Below are positions 1-7,315 of a stretch of DNA of 18,004 nt, one piece after another. The notes beneath the pieces were generated by a model, which made no database searches, had not been told where the DNA came from, and was given only the letters and a program-made list of their open reading frames with translations. The DNA is taken from the NCBI GenBank assembly GCA_043758205.1, contig JAYVNY010000192.1, forward strand, positions 1 through 18,004, read 5' to 3'. Position 1 is the stretch's first letter. The number at the start of each line of letters is the position of its first letter. The position numbers and the translations under genes are program-made. Origin of the DNA: JANNGC01 sp043758205 (GTDB lineage: Bacteria; Verrucomicrobiota; Verrucomicrobiia; Limisphaerales; SIBH01).

Positions 1-538
1 GGCGTTCCTGTTCGAGCCGCCCACGAGCTACGCGCCGTTCCCGTGGAAGCAGGAGACCGGTCCCGACAAATATCGCCGCGCGCTCTACACCTTCCGCCGT
101 CGCTCCACGCCGTATCCCGCCCTGCAAACCTTCGACGTGCCGAATGGTGACTCCGCCTGCGTGCGCCGTCAGCGCTCAAACTCCCCGCTCCAGGCGCTCG
201 TCTCGCTCAACGAACCGATCTTCGTCGAATGCTCCCAAGCCCTCGCGCGCCAGACGCTGGCCAATGGTGGCAAGACCGACGAAGCGCGCCTCACCTACGC
301 CTTCCGCCGCGCCCTCGCCCGTGCGCCCCAGCCCGACGAGGTGCAGGAACTCACCAAACTCTTGAACAAGGAAAAGCAACGCATGGCCGATGGCTGGATC
401 AGCGCGCCCGAAGTCGCCACCGGGGCAACCGCCGTGCCGAAAGATTTGCCCGTCGGCGCGACGCCGACACAACTCGCCGCCTACACGCTGGTCTCGCGCG
501 TCCTGTTGAACCTCGACGAGACGATTACGAAGGAATGA
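1..538 (+). CDS. DUF1553 (PSD1) domain protein, C-terminal part
   Basis: This is the 3' end of a longer gene that begins before the window. It is open in frame from base 2 and ends at TGA 536-538. The tail of a DUF1553/PSD1 protein is recognisable: a Tyr/Phe/Arg-rich stretch (RRALYTFRRRSTPYP), then FDVPNGDSACVRRQRSNSPL, LVSLNEPIFVE, and the closing VLLNLDETITKE. In PVC bacteria such proteins are usually large secreted proteins with an N-terminal cytochrome c-like domain, a DUF1549 domain and a C-terminal DUF1553. They are nearly always followed by a DUF1501 gene, as here, 4 nt downstream. The biochemical role of the family is poorly defined. The N-terminal domains are outside the window, so whether a haem-binding domain exists here cannot be seen. 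Confidence 0.9.
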   Translation, partial: AFLFEPPTSYAPFPWKQETGPDKYRRALYTFRRRSTPYPALQTFDVPNGDSACVRRQRSNSPLQALVSLNEPIFVECSQALARQTLANGGKTDEARLTYAFRRALARAPQPDEVQELTKLLNKEKQRMADGWISAPEVATGATAVPKDLPVGATPTQLAAYTLVSRVLLNLDETITKE

Positions 539-542
539 TCCC

Positions 543-1973
543 ATGAACTGCCAATCACATCTTTATCGCGGACACAACCCCACAGCGGTATCGCGCCGCT
601 GGTTCTTGCAGCAATGCGGCGTCGGTCTTGGAGCCATTGCCCTCGGCAGTTTGTTCCAGCAAAGCGGCTGGGCCGCGCCGTCGTTGAACCCGATGCTGCC
701 GAAGCAGCCACATTTCAAACCGAAGGCCAAGCGCGTCATCTACTTGTTCCAGGCGGGCGGGCCGAGTCATCTGGAACTGTTCGACCACAAGCCGGAGCTG
801 GCGAAGTACGATGGCAAGCTGCCGCCGGCGGATTTGCTCAAGGGCTATCGCTCCGCGTTCATCACGCCGAACTCGGCGCTGCTCGGGCCGAAGTTCAAAT
901 TCCAAAAACATGGCCAGTCCGGCGCGGAGTTGTCCGAATTGCTGCCGCATCTCGCCGAGGTCGCGGACGACATCGCCATCGTTAAGTCCATGCACACGGA
1001 CGCGTTCAATCACGCGCCCGCGCAGATCATGATGAACACCGGTTCGCAGCAGTTCGGGCGGCCGAGCTTCGGCGCGTGGACGACTTACGGCCTCGGCAGT
1101 GAGGCGCAGGATTTGCCGGGCTTCGTCGTCTTCAGCACCGGCGGCAAGGGCACGAGCGGCGGCGCGTCGAACTGGGGCGCGGGCTTCCTGCCGTCGGCCC
1201 ATCAGGGCACGCTCTTCCGCAACGTCGGCGATCCCGTTTTGTATCTCTCGAATCCCAACGGCGTGGATCGGGAGATGCAGCGCAGCACGCTCGATACGAT
1301 CAATGCGTTGAACAGAAAACATCTTGATGTCGTGGGCGATCCCGAGATCGCCACGCGCATCAATTCCTTCGAGATGGCTTACAAGATGCAGGCCAGCGCG
1401 CCGGAGCTGATGGATCTTTCCAAGGAATCCAAAGCCACGCTGGAAATGTACGGCGCGGAGCCGGGCAAGTCGTCGTACGCGAACAGTTGCCTGCTCGCCC
1501 GCCGCATGATCGAACGCGGCGTGCGCTTCGTGGAAATTTTCCACGAGTCATGGGACCAACACGGCGACCTGACCAACGGCCTCAAGAACAACTGCAAGGC
1601 GACCGACCGCGCGAGCGCCGCGCTGGTGAAAGATTTGAAACAACGCGGCCTGCTCGACGACACGCTGGTGATCTGGGGCGGTGAATTCGGTCGCACGCCG
1701 ATGGTGCAAGGCGGCAACGACGGGCGCGATCATCATCCGAACTGTTTCAGCTACTGGCTCGCGGGCGGCGGCGTGAAGCCCGGCCTCACGCTCGGCCAGT
1801 CCGACGACTTCGGCTTCAACGCCACCGAGGACAAAGTTCACGTCCACGACCTGCACGCCACAGTGTTGCACTTGCTCGGCTTCGATCACACCAAGCTCAC
1901 CTATCGTTTCCAAGGCCGCGACTTCCGCCTGACGGATGTGCATGGCGAGGTGGTGGAGAAGCTGCTGGCTTAG
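543..1973 (+). CDS. DUF1501 domain protein with Tat signal
   Basis: The product is 476 residues. The N-terminus carries a twin-arginine signal: SRRWFLQQ at about residues 17-24, then a hydrophobic stretch (VGLGAIALGSLF), so export of a folded protein by the Tat system is likely. DUF1501 hallmarks follow: YLFQAGGPSHLELFDHKP near residue 70, a KSMHTDAFNHAPAQ block near 150, and WGGEFGRTP followed by GRDHHPN near residues 379-400. The family has an alkaline phosphatase/sulfatase-like fold and usually partners a DUF1553 protein. The ATG lies 4 nt after the upstream stop, so the two genes are almost certainly cotranscribed and probably coupled. Length is normal for the family. The substrate is unknown. 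Confidence 0.93.
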   Translation: MNCQSHLYRGHNPTAVSRRWFLQQCGVGLGAIALGSLFQQSGWAAPSLNPMLPKQPHFKPKAKRVIYLFQAGGPSHLELFDHKPELAKYDGKLPPADLLKGYRSAFITPNSALLGPKFKFQKHGQSGAELSELLPHLAEVADDIAIVKSMHTDAFNHAPAQIMMNTGSQQFGRPSFGAWTTYGLGSEAQDLPGFVVFSTGGKGTSGGASNWGAGFLPSAHQGTLFRNVGDPVLYLSNPNGVDREMQRSTLDTINALNRKHLDVVGDPEIATRINSFEMAYKMQASAPELMDLSKESKATLEMYGAEPGKSSYANSCLLARRMIERGVRFVEIFHESWDQHGDLTNGLKNNCKATDRASAALVKDLKQRGLLDDTLVIWGGEFGRTPMVQGGNDGRDHHPNCFSYWLAGGGVKPGLTLGQSDDFGFNATEDKVHVHDLHATVLHLLGFDHTKLTYRFQGRDFRLTDVHGEVVEKLLA

Positions 1974-2008
1974 GTGATGCGAGCGGTTGAAACATCCGCT
2001 TCACGGAG

Positions 2009-2067
2009 GCGCACGGCCCACGTTCGAGACCTGCCGGTTTGGGGCCAAACCCAAAGGCCAGGCAAGG
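2009..2067 (+). repeat. Dispersed repeat A, copy 1 (core only)
   Basis: This roughly 59-bp stretch begins GCGCACGGCCCACGTTCGAG and contains GGTTTGGGGCCAAACC, a small hairpin (GGTTTGG/CCAAACC), followed by CCAAAGGCCAGG. The same core recurs at 2771-2838 and 3786-3854 in the same orientation. The upstream inverted-repeat part of the element is missing here. It lies 35 bp after the DUF1501 stop and directly before the hicA promoter region. Confidence 0.8.
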
Positions 2068-2112
2068 AGTTCCGCTTGACTGCTCAATTTCTCGGAGCAA
2101 CTTTCGTCCGAA

Positions 2113-2134
2113 TGATACTGAGTTGATACTGTAT
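2113..2134 (+). promoter_or_regulatory. Possible hicAB operator overlapping the hicA start
   Basis: TGATACTG occurs twice, at 2113-2120 and 2124-2131. The starts are 11 bp apart, about one helical turn. The second copy merges into the palindrome ATAC-T-GTAT (2126-2134), which overlaps the hicA ATG at 2133. HicB antitoxins with a ribbon-helix-helix domain commonly repress their own operon by binding such sites, so an operator is plausible. This is inference from position and symmetry only. Confidence 0.35.
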
Positions 2135-2327
2135 GCCGCGCAAGGTTCGCCAATTGATTGCTGATTTGGAAGGTGCAGGGTTTGTGAACCGTGGCGGCAA
2201 GGGCAGTCACCGGAACTACACGCATCCGAAAGGCCAGCGGGTGACGGTGAGCGGCGGTGCCGGCGACGACGCCAAGCACTACCAGGAGCGGGACGTGAAG
2301 CGGGCCTTGAGCGCGGTGAAAGACTGA
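2133..2327 (+). CDS. hicA: HicA-family toxin (mRNA interferase)
   Basis: The product is 64 residues with the double-stranded-RNA-binding-like HicA pattern: a start helix (VRQLIADLEGAGF), then GGKGSHRNYTHP with the conserved catalytic-type His at position 26, a beta segment (QRVTVSG), and a C-terminal helix (DVKRALSAVKD). HicA toxins bind and cleave mRNA in the cytoplasm and are neutralised by HicB. The order is canonical, with hicA first and hicB 7 nt downstream. Length is typical. No key residue looks lost, so the toxin is probably functional. It lies in an accessory stretch between two copies of repeat A. Confidence 0.88.
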   Translation: MPRKVRQLIADLEGAGFVNRGGKGSHRNYTHPKGQRVTVSGGAGDDAKHYQERDVKRALSAVKD

Positions 2328-2334
2328 AATCGTT

Positions 2335-2685
2335 ATGACTCGAAAGCAGATCAAAGCACAGGCGGCGCGTTACGCGAAGTTTGTGGAGTGGAGCGACGAA
2401 GATGAATGCTTCATTGGCCGCTGTCCCGAACTTATGGGCGGCGGCGTGCATGGCAGTGACGAGGCCAAGGTCTATGCCGAGTTGTGCGAGGCCGCGGAGG
2501 AATGGATCGAACTGCTGCACACCGACGGCAAGGTGCTGCCTGCCCCCTTGGGCGCGGCGAAGAAGTTCAGCGGGAAGTTTGTGCTGCGGGTGGAACCGGC
2601 GTTGCACCGCCGCCTTGCGGCCAAAGCCGTTGCCGCCGGGGAGAGCCTGAACAGCTATTGCGTGAAAACGCTGGTGAAGGCGTGA
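2335..2685 (+). CDS. hicB: HicB-family antitoxin
   Basis: The product is 116 residues. Residues about 13-60 form the partial RNase H-like HicB domain: YAKFVEWSDEDECFIGRCPE, then EAKVYAELCEAAEEWIELL. The C-terminal part (GKFVLRVEPALHRRLAAKA, then ESLNSYCVKTLV) matches the Arc-type ribbon-helix-helix DNA-binding segment of long HicB proteins. It should bind and neutralise HicA through the N-terminal domain and repress the operon through the C-terminal one. The spacing of 7 nt from hicA indicates cotranscription. Confidence 0.9.
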   Translation: MTRKQIKAQAARYAKFVEWSDEDECFIGRCPELMGGGVHGSDEAKVYAELCEAAEEWIELLHTDGKVLPAPLGAAKKFSGKFVLRVEPALHRRLAAKAVAAGESLNSYCVKTLVKA

Positions 2686-2721
2686 GGGGAGTAACCACCG
2701 AAGGATAGCTCCATGCCCCAA

Positions 2722-2838
2722 GGGCCGGGTCGGAGACCGGCGCTCCAATCTCCGGGGCACAGGGGCGAACGCGCACGGCCCACGTTCGAGGTCTTCTGGT
2801 TTTAGGACAAATCCAAAGGCCGGCGTAGGATGGTCGAG
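2722..2838 (+). repeat. Dispersed repeat A, copy 2
   Basis: This 117-bp copy matches 3737-3854 almost throughout, with scattered substitutions and one single-base indel. It has the right-hand arm (GGGCCGGGTCGGAGACCGGC onward) but not the left inverted arm seen in copy 3. The core follows at 2771. The copy lies between hicB (stop 2685) and the gene pair starting at 2915. Confidence 0.85.
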
Positions 2839-2914
2839 AGCGAGGTTTGGCTCCGTTCCGAGATCGCCGCGTCGTGAGATTGACGCTGCCATGGCCCACG
2901 GCTAATTTTCCGCC

Positions 2915-3127
2915 ATGAGAACGCTGACGAAATCTTCCGTCCAACGCCGCGCGGCGACCACGAAGCGTTCACCAAGTCAAACCTCGCCCGCACCCGCCCC
3001 GTTGGAAACCGTGACGTGGGACACGCGGATCGAATTTCCACCACGTCAGAAAGTTGGTTCCATTCGGGCGCGCTTCGTCGAGGTTCCCAACCGGCCCTTC
3101 ACCACGTCTCGTAATCCCCGCGACTGA
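2915..3127 (+). CDS. Small protein of unknown function, first gene of a tight pair
   Basis: The product is 70 residues and I cannot assign it to a named family. The N-terminal 30 residues are basic and rich in Ser, Thr and Pro and are probably disordered. The rest is a compact segment (VTWDTRIEFPPRQKVGSIRA, then RFVEVPNRPF). The stop is only 2 nt before the ATG of the next gene at 3130, so the two are very likely translated together. A small gene followed by a larger one, beside hicAB in a repeat-bracketed stretch, resembles a toxin-antitoxin arrangement. That role is inference only. Confidence 0.55.
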   Translation: MRTLTKSSVQRRAATTKRSPSQTSPAPAPLETVTWDTRIEFPPRQKVGSIRARFVEVPNRPFTTSRNPRD

Positions 3128-3129
3128 AC

Positions 3130-3684
3130 ATGCCCGCCGCACCACCGCCGGTTCGCTTCCCGTGGTTCGATCTCGTTCAAGGAACGGAATTGCAGCAGGG
3201 CGATCTCATCGACGGCTGCCCGGTGTTCCATCCCTGACTCGGGGCCGTGTCGGGCGGGGCGGAAGTGGAAGTGCAGTTCGCCCGCCGCACCGGCGTCATC
3301 CTCACCCAATCCTGCGACCTCGCCCTGCGTCCCGACGGACGCAGCCACTGCGAGGAAGTTTTGTTCTGCTCCGCCTACTCTTACGGTGAACTCGTTCACC
3401 ACCGCGTGTTCGGGAAACGGGCGGGCTGGGAAGAGGCGCGCAAGGGACGGCATCCGGGCTTCCATGTCTTGAACCGCTGCGGACTGCCCGGCCACGAGCG
3501 CGAATTCATGCTCGTGGATTTCAGCCGCGTGTTCACGGTTCACCTGGACTTGGTGCGCGAACTTGCCGCCGGACCCGGCCCGCGCCCGCGGCTCAATCCG
3601 CCCTATCGCGAACACCTCGCCCAAGCCTTCGCCCGCTTCTTCATGCGCGTCGGCCTACCCGTGGACATCCCGCCGTTTCGCTGA
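3130..3684 (+). pseudogene. QSCDL-motif protein interrupted by an in-frame TGA
   Basis: From ATG 3130 the frame reads a plausible N-terminus (FPWFDLVQGTELQQGDLIDG, then CPVFHP) and meets TGA at 3235-3237 (codon 36). The same frame then stays open to TGA 3682-3684. It encodes TGVILTQSCDLALRPDG, an acidic and aromatic middle, and the strongly patterned C-terminus PPYREHLAQAFARFFMRVGL, then PVDIPPFR. From memory, the N- and C-terminal blocks occur together in one uninterrupted protein of roughly this size in planctomycetes and verrucomicrobia. I therefore read this as one gene of 184 codons with a nonsense codon. A sequencing error, readthrough, or restart at GTG 3247 are alternatives. Its function is unknown. 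It follows the 2915 gene by 2 nt. Confidence 0.6.
3247..3684 (+). CDS. C-terminal reading frame of the interrupted QSCDL-motif protein
   Basis: If translation restarts after the in-frame TGA, GTG 3247 would give a 145-residue product. It would carry the VILTQSCDL block and the conserved C-terminal PPYREHLAQAF and RFFMRVGL blocks. There is no clear Shine-Dalgarno sequence before it, so I see it as the distal part of the broken gene rather than a gene in its own right. It is listed separately because an automatic caller would report it. Confidence 0.45.
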   Translation: MSGGAEVEVQFARRTGVILTQSCDLALRPDGRSHCEEVLFCSAYSYGELVHHRVFGKRAGWEEARKGRHPGFHVLNRCGLPGHEREFMLVDFSRVFTVHLDLVRELAAGPGPRPRLNPPYREHLAQAFARFFMRVGLPVDIPPFR

Positions 3685-3694
3685 AGGAACAACT

Positions 3695-3854
3695 GGAGCG
3701 CCGGTCTCTGACCCGGCGTGTTGCTCGATTCCCAACGGGCCGGGTCGGAGACCGGCGCTCCAATCTCCAGGGAACAGGGACAGACGCGCACGGCCCACGT
3801 TCGAGGTCTTCTGGTTTGGGGCCAAACCCAAAGGTCAGGCGAAGGATGGTCGAG
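3695..3854 (+). repeat. Dispersed repeat A, copy 3 (full element with inverted arms)
   Basis: This is the most complete copy. The left arm 3695-3717 and right arm 3739-3761 are 23-nt inverted repeats with one mismatch, separated by a 21-nt spacer. Each arm also folds on itself: GCCGGTC/GACCCGGC in the left and GCCGGGTC/GACCGGC in the right, each with one bulged base. The shared core follows from 3786. The element starts 10 nt after the stop of the interrupted gene and ends 55 bp before the 3910 gene. Confidence 0.88.
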
Positions 3855-3909
3855 TGGAAGGTCAAATCCATGTGTGCGAAAGTCCACGCGCCAGACTGGA
3901 GCAATGGAC

Positions 3910-4533
3910 ATGAAAAAGAATCCGACGCCGCTGCAACTCAAACGAAAGATTTGGAAAATTATCGTCGCTGAACATTGTTTCAAACGTGTCGCGGCCATGT
4001 GCGCCTACGTCCACATGGTGCAACTGCAATCCGAATCGTACCGGTTGCTGGCAAGCGCCATCGTGGGTGAATATGCCCGGCCATTCTGCTCCGGCTTACG
4101 CAGCAACCTTGGCGACCTTGATGGGAAGTACGCCACGTTCAGCGCACCCGAATTGACCGAGCTACACAAAAAACTCGTCCAGGCACGACACGATGCGTAC
4201 GCACACCTTTCGCTCGAAAGGCAGGGCGTCTATTTCAAAATAGTTTCCGACGCGGGTGGCTTCTCGATTTACAGCGGGCTGCATGAGGATGACTTGAACC
4301 CCGATTGTATCCCGATGATTCAGCTAATGGCTGTGGAGTTACACAAGCGGCTCGGCGTCGATGGTCGCCAATTAACAACCGAACTGCTTAAGAATGAAAC
4401 ACTCGTGCCGGGCGAATACCGGATCGGCCTTGAGGACGAAACAATTCTTTCCCCGATCAAGCATGGCGAGTTTAGCTGGCCGGAAGACTTCGACAGCGTG
4501 CGCATCCTTCCTGACCGCAAAAGTGAAAAGTGA
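3910..4533 (+). CDS. Unknown protein with HEPN-like R-x5-H motif
   Basis: The product is 207 residues from ATG 3910. I prefer this start to the in-frame ATG 3904 because GGAG at 3898-3901 is 8 nt from it but only 2 nt from the other. The protein is mostly helical in appearance, with no signal peptide or membrane segment. Around residues 80-101 it reads APELTELHKKLVQARHDAYA followed by HLSLE. The R93-x5-H99 pattern after an amphipathic helix resembles the catalytic motif of HEPN proteins such as AbiU2-like families. Base composition is visibly lower in GC than the flanking genes, suggesting acquisition by transfer. HEPN membership is inference. A toxin or abortive-infection role is possible but unproven. 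Confidence 0.6.
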   Translation: MKKNPTPLQLKRKIWKIIVAEHCFKRVAAMCAYVHMVQLQSESYRLLASAIVGEYARPFCSGLRSNLGDLDGKYATFSAPELTELHKKLVQARHDAYAHLSLERQGVYFKIVSDAGGFSIYSGLHEDDLNPDCIPMIQLMAVELHKRLGVDGRQLTTELLKNETLVPGEYRIGLEDETILSPIKHGEFSWPEDFDSVRILPDRKSEK

Positions 4534-4665
4534 ACATCGAGAACATGACCATCACAGAACTGGGGGCACCCACAGCGCGATTGGGCTGACGGCCCGCATT
4601 GGCGTGCCGTGTTTTGGGGCTTTGCTTTACAGCCGGTGGGGCCTCGGATTTAATGCAGTCGGCAA
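4534..4665. other. Intergenic gap before the large secreted protein
   Basis: This 132-bp gap holds no convincing gene, strong hairpin or clear promoter. It presumably carries the promoter of the 4666 gene, but I cannot point to boxes. Confidence 0.4.
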
Positions 4666-7164
4666 ATGAATCACTCCGCATTGAAAACAAATGTCCTCCT
4701 GCGTCTCGCATTGTTATTGAGCCTGTGCGTTCTGCTGGGCTTCGGAGCGGGGGCCGGGCGGGCGGCTAATTTGACCTTCATTGTCGGGAACACTAACGGC
4801 ATCACGAACGCACAGGTGGTGGTGCCGATTCGGGTCAACCAGTTCACCAACATCAGCCAGTTTCAATTTTCCCTTCACTGGAACACCAATGTTGCGACTT
4901 TTGTCAGCGTTGAGCAGTTCAGCCTGCCGGGAATGACGAACAATAATTTCGGGCTGCTGATGAAGACCACTGGCACGCTCACGACGGTTTGGTTTGAGCC
5001 AAACGGCGGCGCAACCAACCTGTCGAACGGTGCGATGATTTTTGGCGTGCGCTTTCGCCTCGTCGGCTCAGTGGCGGCTTCCAGCCCGGTGACGATTGAC
5101 GGCACGCCTACCGCATTCGAGGCAGCGAACGGAAATTCCACGATAGTACCCGTGTCGGCGGTGAACGGAACCGTCACTGTCGTCCCCGACAACACGAACG
5201 CCCCGGTGCTCGCGACCATCGGCAACAAGTCTGTGGACGAGGGGAGTCTGTTGTCTTTCACCGTCACGGCCAGCGATTTGGATGAACCGGTTCAGGAACT
5301 CACCTACAGTTTGTCGAACGCGCCCGCGGGCGTATCCATTCACCCGACCAGCGGGCTGTTCACTTGGACACCCGGCGAAGCGCAAGGGCCGGGCGTTTAT
5401 CCAGTCACCGTGCGAGTCACGGACAATGGGGTTCCCGTGTTGAACGATTCGGAAACGATCCAGATCACCGTCAACGAGGTGAACAGTGCGCCTGTCCTGA
5501 CGACCATCGGGTCCAAGTTCGCCATTCAAGGCAGCCCTCTCACCTTCACCGCCACAGCGAACGACTCTGATTTCCCCGCGCAGTCACTCAACTACAGCCT
5601 TTCCAACGCGCCCGCTGGAGCCACGATTCATCTTTCGAGCGGCGCGTTCGACTGGACGCCCGGCGCGACGCAGGGACCCGGAAACTACCTCGTCACGGTC
5701 TGGGTCACGGACAATGGCAATCCGGTTTTGAGCGATTCGGAATCCATCTCCATCAGCGTGTCGGTGGCTCCAGTGCAAATAATCACCCAGCCAGCCAGTC
5801 AGATTGTCACGAACGGACAGATGATGGCTCTGAGTGTAGCCGTGACAGGGAGCGTGCCGCGCTATCAGTGGCGCAAAGACGGCACCAACATTTTGGGCGC
5901 GACCAACGCCAGCCTCGCGTTTGCACCAGTGCAGATGTCGGACGGCGGCCTGTATTCGGTGACGGTCTCAAACGATCTCGGAGTCGTGGTCAGTTCAAAC
6001 GCTTTGCTGGTTGTGACCGCCTTCGGTGCTCCTGTGGTTCGTGCGGATGACGAGGTCGTGGTTGGAACCGTGACTCGCACCGCCTCCACCACGCTCACGC
6101 TGGCGACGGCTTTTCCGCAGGGCTACATCTTCTACACTCTGGATGGCAGCGCCCCGACTTTCTCAGCGCCGCTCTACGCTGGGCCGTTCACGATCAGCAA
6201 CACGGTCGTAGTGCGCGCGCTCGCATTGAGTTCAGACTTTTCGCAGCAAGCTGAGGCACCAGCGGTCACGATTTTTGTCCTCTTGTATTCGGTGCAAGTG
6301 ACGAGCGGAGGCGGCGGAGTCGCGACTGTTTTTCCAGTCCAGTCCTACTACACCTCAAACAGCTTGGTGACTTTCACAGCCACACCAAACGGCGGCTGGA
6401 GTTTTCTGCGCTGGGAAGGTGATGCGTCCGGTTCCAGCAATCCGCTCGGACTGACGGTTAATCGTTCGGTGCAAGTGCAGGCGGTATTCGGCACCAGCCT
6501 TTTCACGAACGTGTTGGGCAGCGGACGGATCGAGATCGCGCCCGGCGGGCCGGTGCCGTACGGGAGCACGGTGGAACTGCGGGCCGTGCCGAATTCCGGT
6601 CAGAAATTCGTGGCGTGGGGCAACGCCGTTTCCGGGACGAACAATCCGCGCCTGTTCACCATCACCCAGCCGGGGCCGACGGTGGCGGCGTTGTTCGCGC
6701 CGGGGCCGGCGGGCTTTCCGGTGATTACCAATCAGCCCGCGAATCGCGTGGTGTCGGCGGGCGGGAGTTTGGCTCTGAGCGTGGGCACGAGCGGCACTGG
6801 CCCGTGGCAATACCAATGGCGGCGGAATGGCGCGGCGCTCACGGGCGCAACCAACGCCGTGCTGGAAATCAGCGGTGCGTCGGTGGCCCAGGCGGGCCGC
6901 TACGACGTGGTGGTGACGGGGCCGGAGGGAACGGTGGTGAGCGCGGCGGCGTCCGTGCTGGTGACGGTGTTCGACGTGCGCCCGGTGGTGTCGTTGCTGG
7001 GCGCGCCCGGCACCGGCTTCCGCGTGGAGTTCACGGATGATTTCGACGGCGGGCGGTGGCTGCCGCTGACGAACGGCGTGCTCTCAACCGAGCGTCAAGA
7101 GGTGATTGATTTCACCAGCACCAACCGCGCACGGCGGTTTTACCGGACGGTCGTGGTGCCATAG
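4666..7164 (+). CDS. Large secreted multidomain protein (cohesin-like, Ig-like and InlB-type repeats)
   Basis: The product is 832 residues. A Sec signal peptide (hydrophobic LLRLALLLSLCVLLGFGAGA) probably ends near Ala33. Domains in order: a cohesin/CBM-like beta domain (about 35-174: VGNTNGITNAQVVVPIRVNQ, then FQFSLHWNTNVATFVSVEQF); two putative-Ig (He_PIG-type) repeats (about 175-272 and 273-366), each with YSLSNAPAG and an FTWTPG or FDWTPG block; an Ig-like domain (about 367-451: YQWRKDGTNILGATNASL); a chitobiase C-terminal-like domain (about 452-537: YTLDGSAPTFSAPLYAGPF); InlB-type repeats (about 538-679: FTATPNGGWSFLRWEGDASG); a second Ig-like domain (about 680-767: YQWRRNGAALTGATNAVL); and a C-terminal verrucomicrobial module ending FYRTVVVP. 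There is no enzyme domain, PEP-CTERM tail or LPXTG. An adhesive or polymer-binding role is inferred. Confidence 0.85.
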   Translation: MNHSALKTNVLLRLALLLSLCVLLGFGAGAGRAANLTFIVGNTNGITNAQVVVPIRVNQFTNISQFQFSLHWNTNVATFVSVEQFSLPGMTNNNFGLLMKTTGTLTTVWFEPNGGATNLSNGAMIFGVRFRLVGSVAASSPVTIDGTPTAFEAANGNSTIVPVSAVNGTVTVVPDNTNAPVLATIGNKSVDEGSLLSFTVTASDLDEPVQELTYSLSNAPAGVSIHPTSGLFTWTPGEAQGPGVYPVTVRVTDNGVPVLNDSETIQITVNEVNSAPVLTTIGSKFAIQGSPLTFTATANDSDFPAQSLNYSLSNAPAGATIHLSSGAFDWTPGATQGPGNYLVTVWVTDNGNPVLSDSESISISVSVAPVQIITQPASQIVTNGQMMALSVAVTGSVPRYQWRKDGTNILGATNASLAFAPVQMSDGGLYSVTVSNDLGVVVSSNALLVVTAFGAPVVRADDEVVVGTVTRTASTTLTLATAFPQGYIFYTLDGSAPTFSAPLYAGPFTISNTVVVRALALSSDFSQQAEAPAVTIFVLLYSVQVTSGGGGVATVFPVQSYYTSNSLVTFTATPNGGWSFLRWEGDASGSSNPLGLTVNRSVQVQAVFGTSLFTNVLGSGRIEIAPGGPVPYGSTVELRAVPNSGQKFVAWGNAVSGTNNPRLFTITQPGPTVAALFAPGPAGFPVITNQPANRVVSAGGSLALSVGTSGTGPWQYQWRRNGAALTGATNAVLEISGASVAQAGRYDVVVTGPEGTVVSAAASVLVTVFDVRPVVSLLGAPGTGFRVEFTDDFDGGRWLPLTNGVLSTERQEVIDFTSTNRARRFYRTVVVP

Positions 7165-7315
7165 CGCGGGGCCGCGCGTTGCTTTCGTTCTTCGATGTCG
7201 GTGGTGTGAACCGGATCAACACGCACTGCTTCCGGCAGCATTTTTTTGCGGCCATCAGCGCCACGAATGCCACCGCGCCACTCAGCCGCATCATTGATGA
7301 CGCCGCTGATTTTTT
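7165..7315. other. Intergenic region between convergent genes
   Basis: The stretch between the 4666 gene and palindrome B holds no gene I can support. Short open frames on both strands lack domain-like composition. Confidence 0.4.

Noticed and set aside
1981..2003. Terminator after the DUF1501 gene
   Set aside because: Only a weak 5-bp AGCGG/CCGCT stem with a 9-nt loop and no T-run.
3235..3280. Selenocysteine insertion at the in-frame TGA
   Set aside because: The sequence after the TGA does not form a convincing bacterial SECIS hairpin at the needed distance, and no Sec residue is known to me for this protein.
2009..3854. CRISPR array or integron cassettes with attC sites
   Set aside because: There are only three repeat copies, hundreds of bases apart, enclosing whole genes. 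No short regular spacers, no integrase gene and no attC-type core sites were seen.
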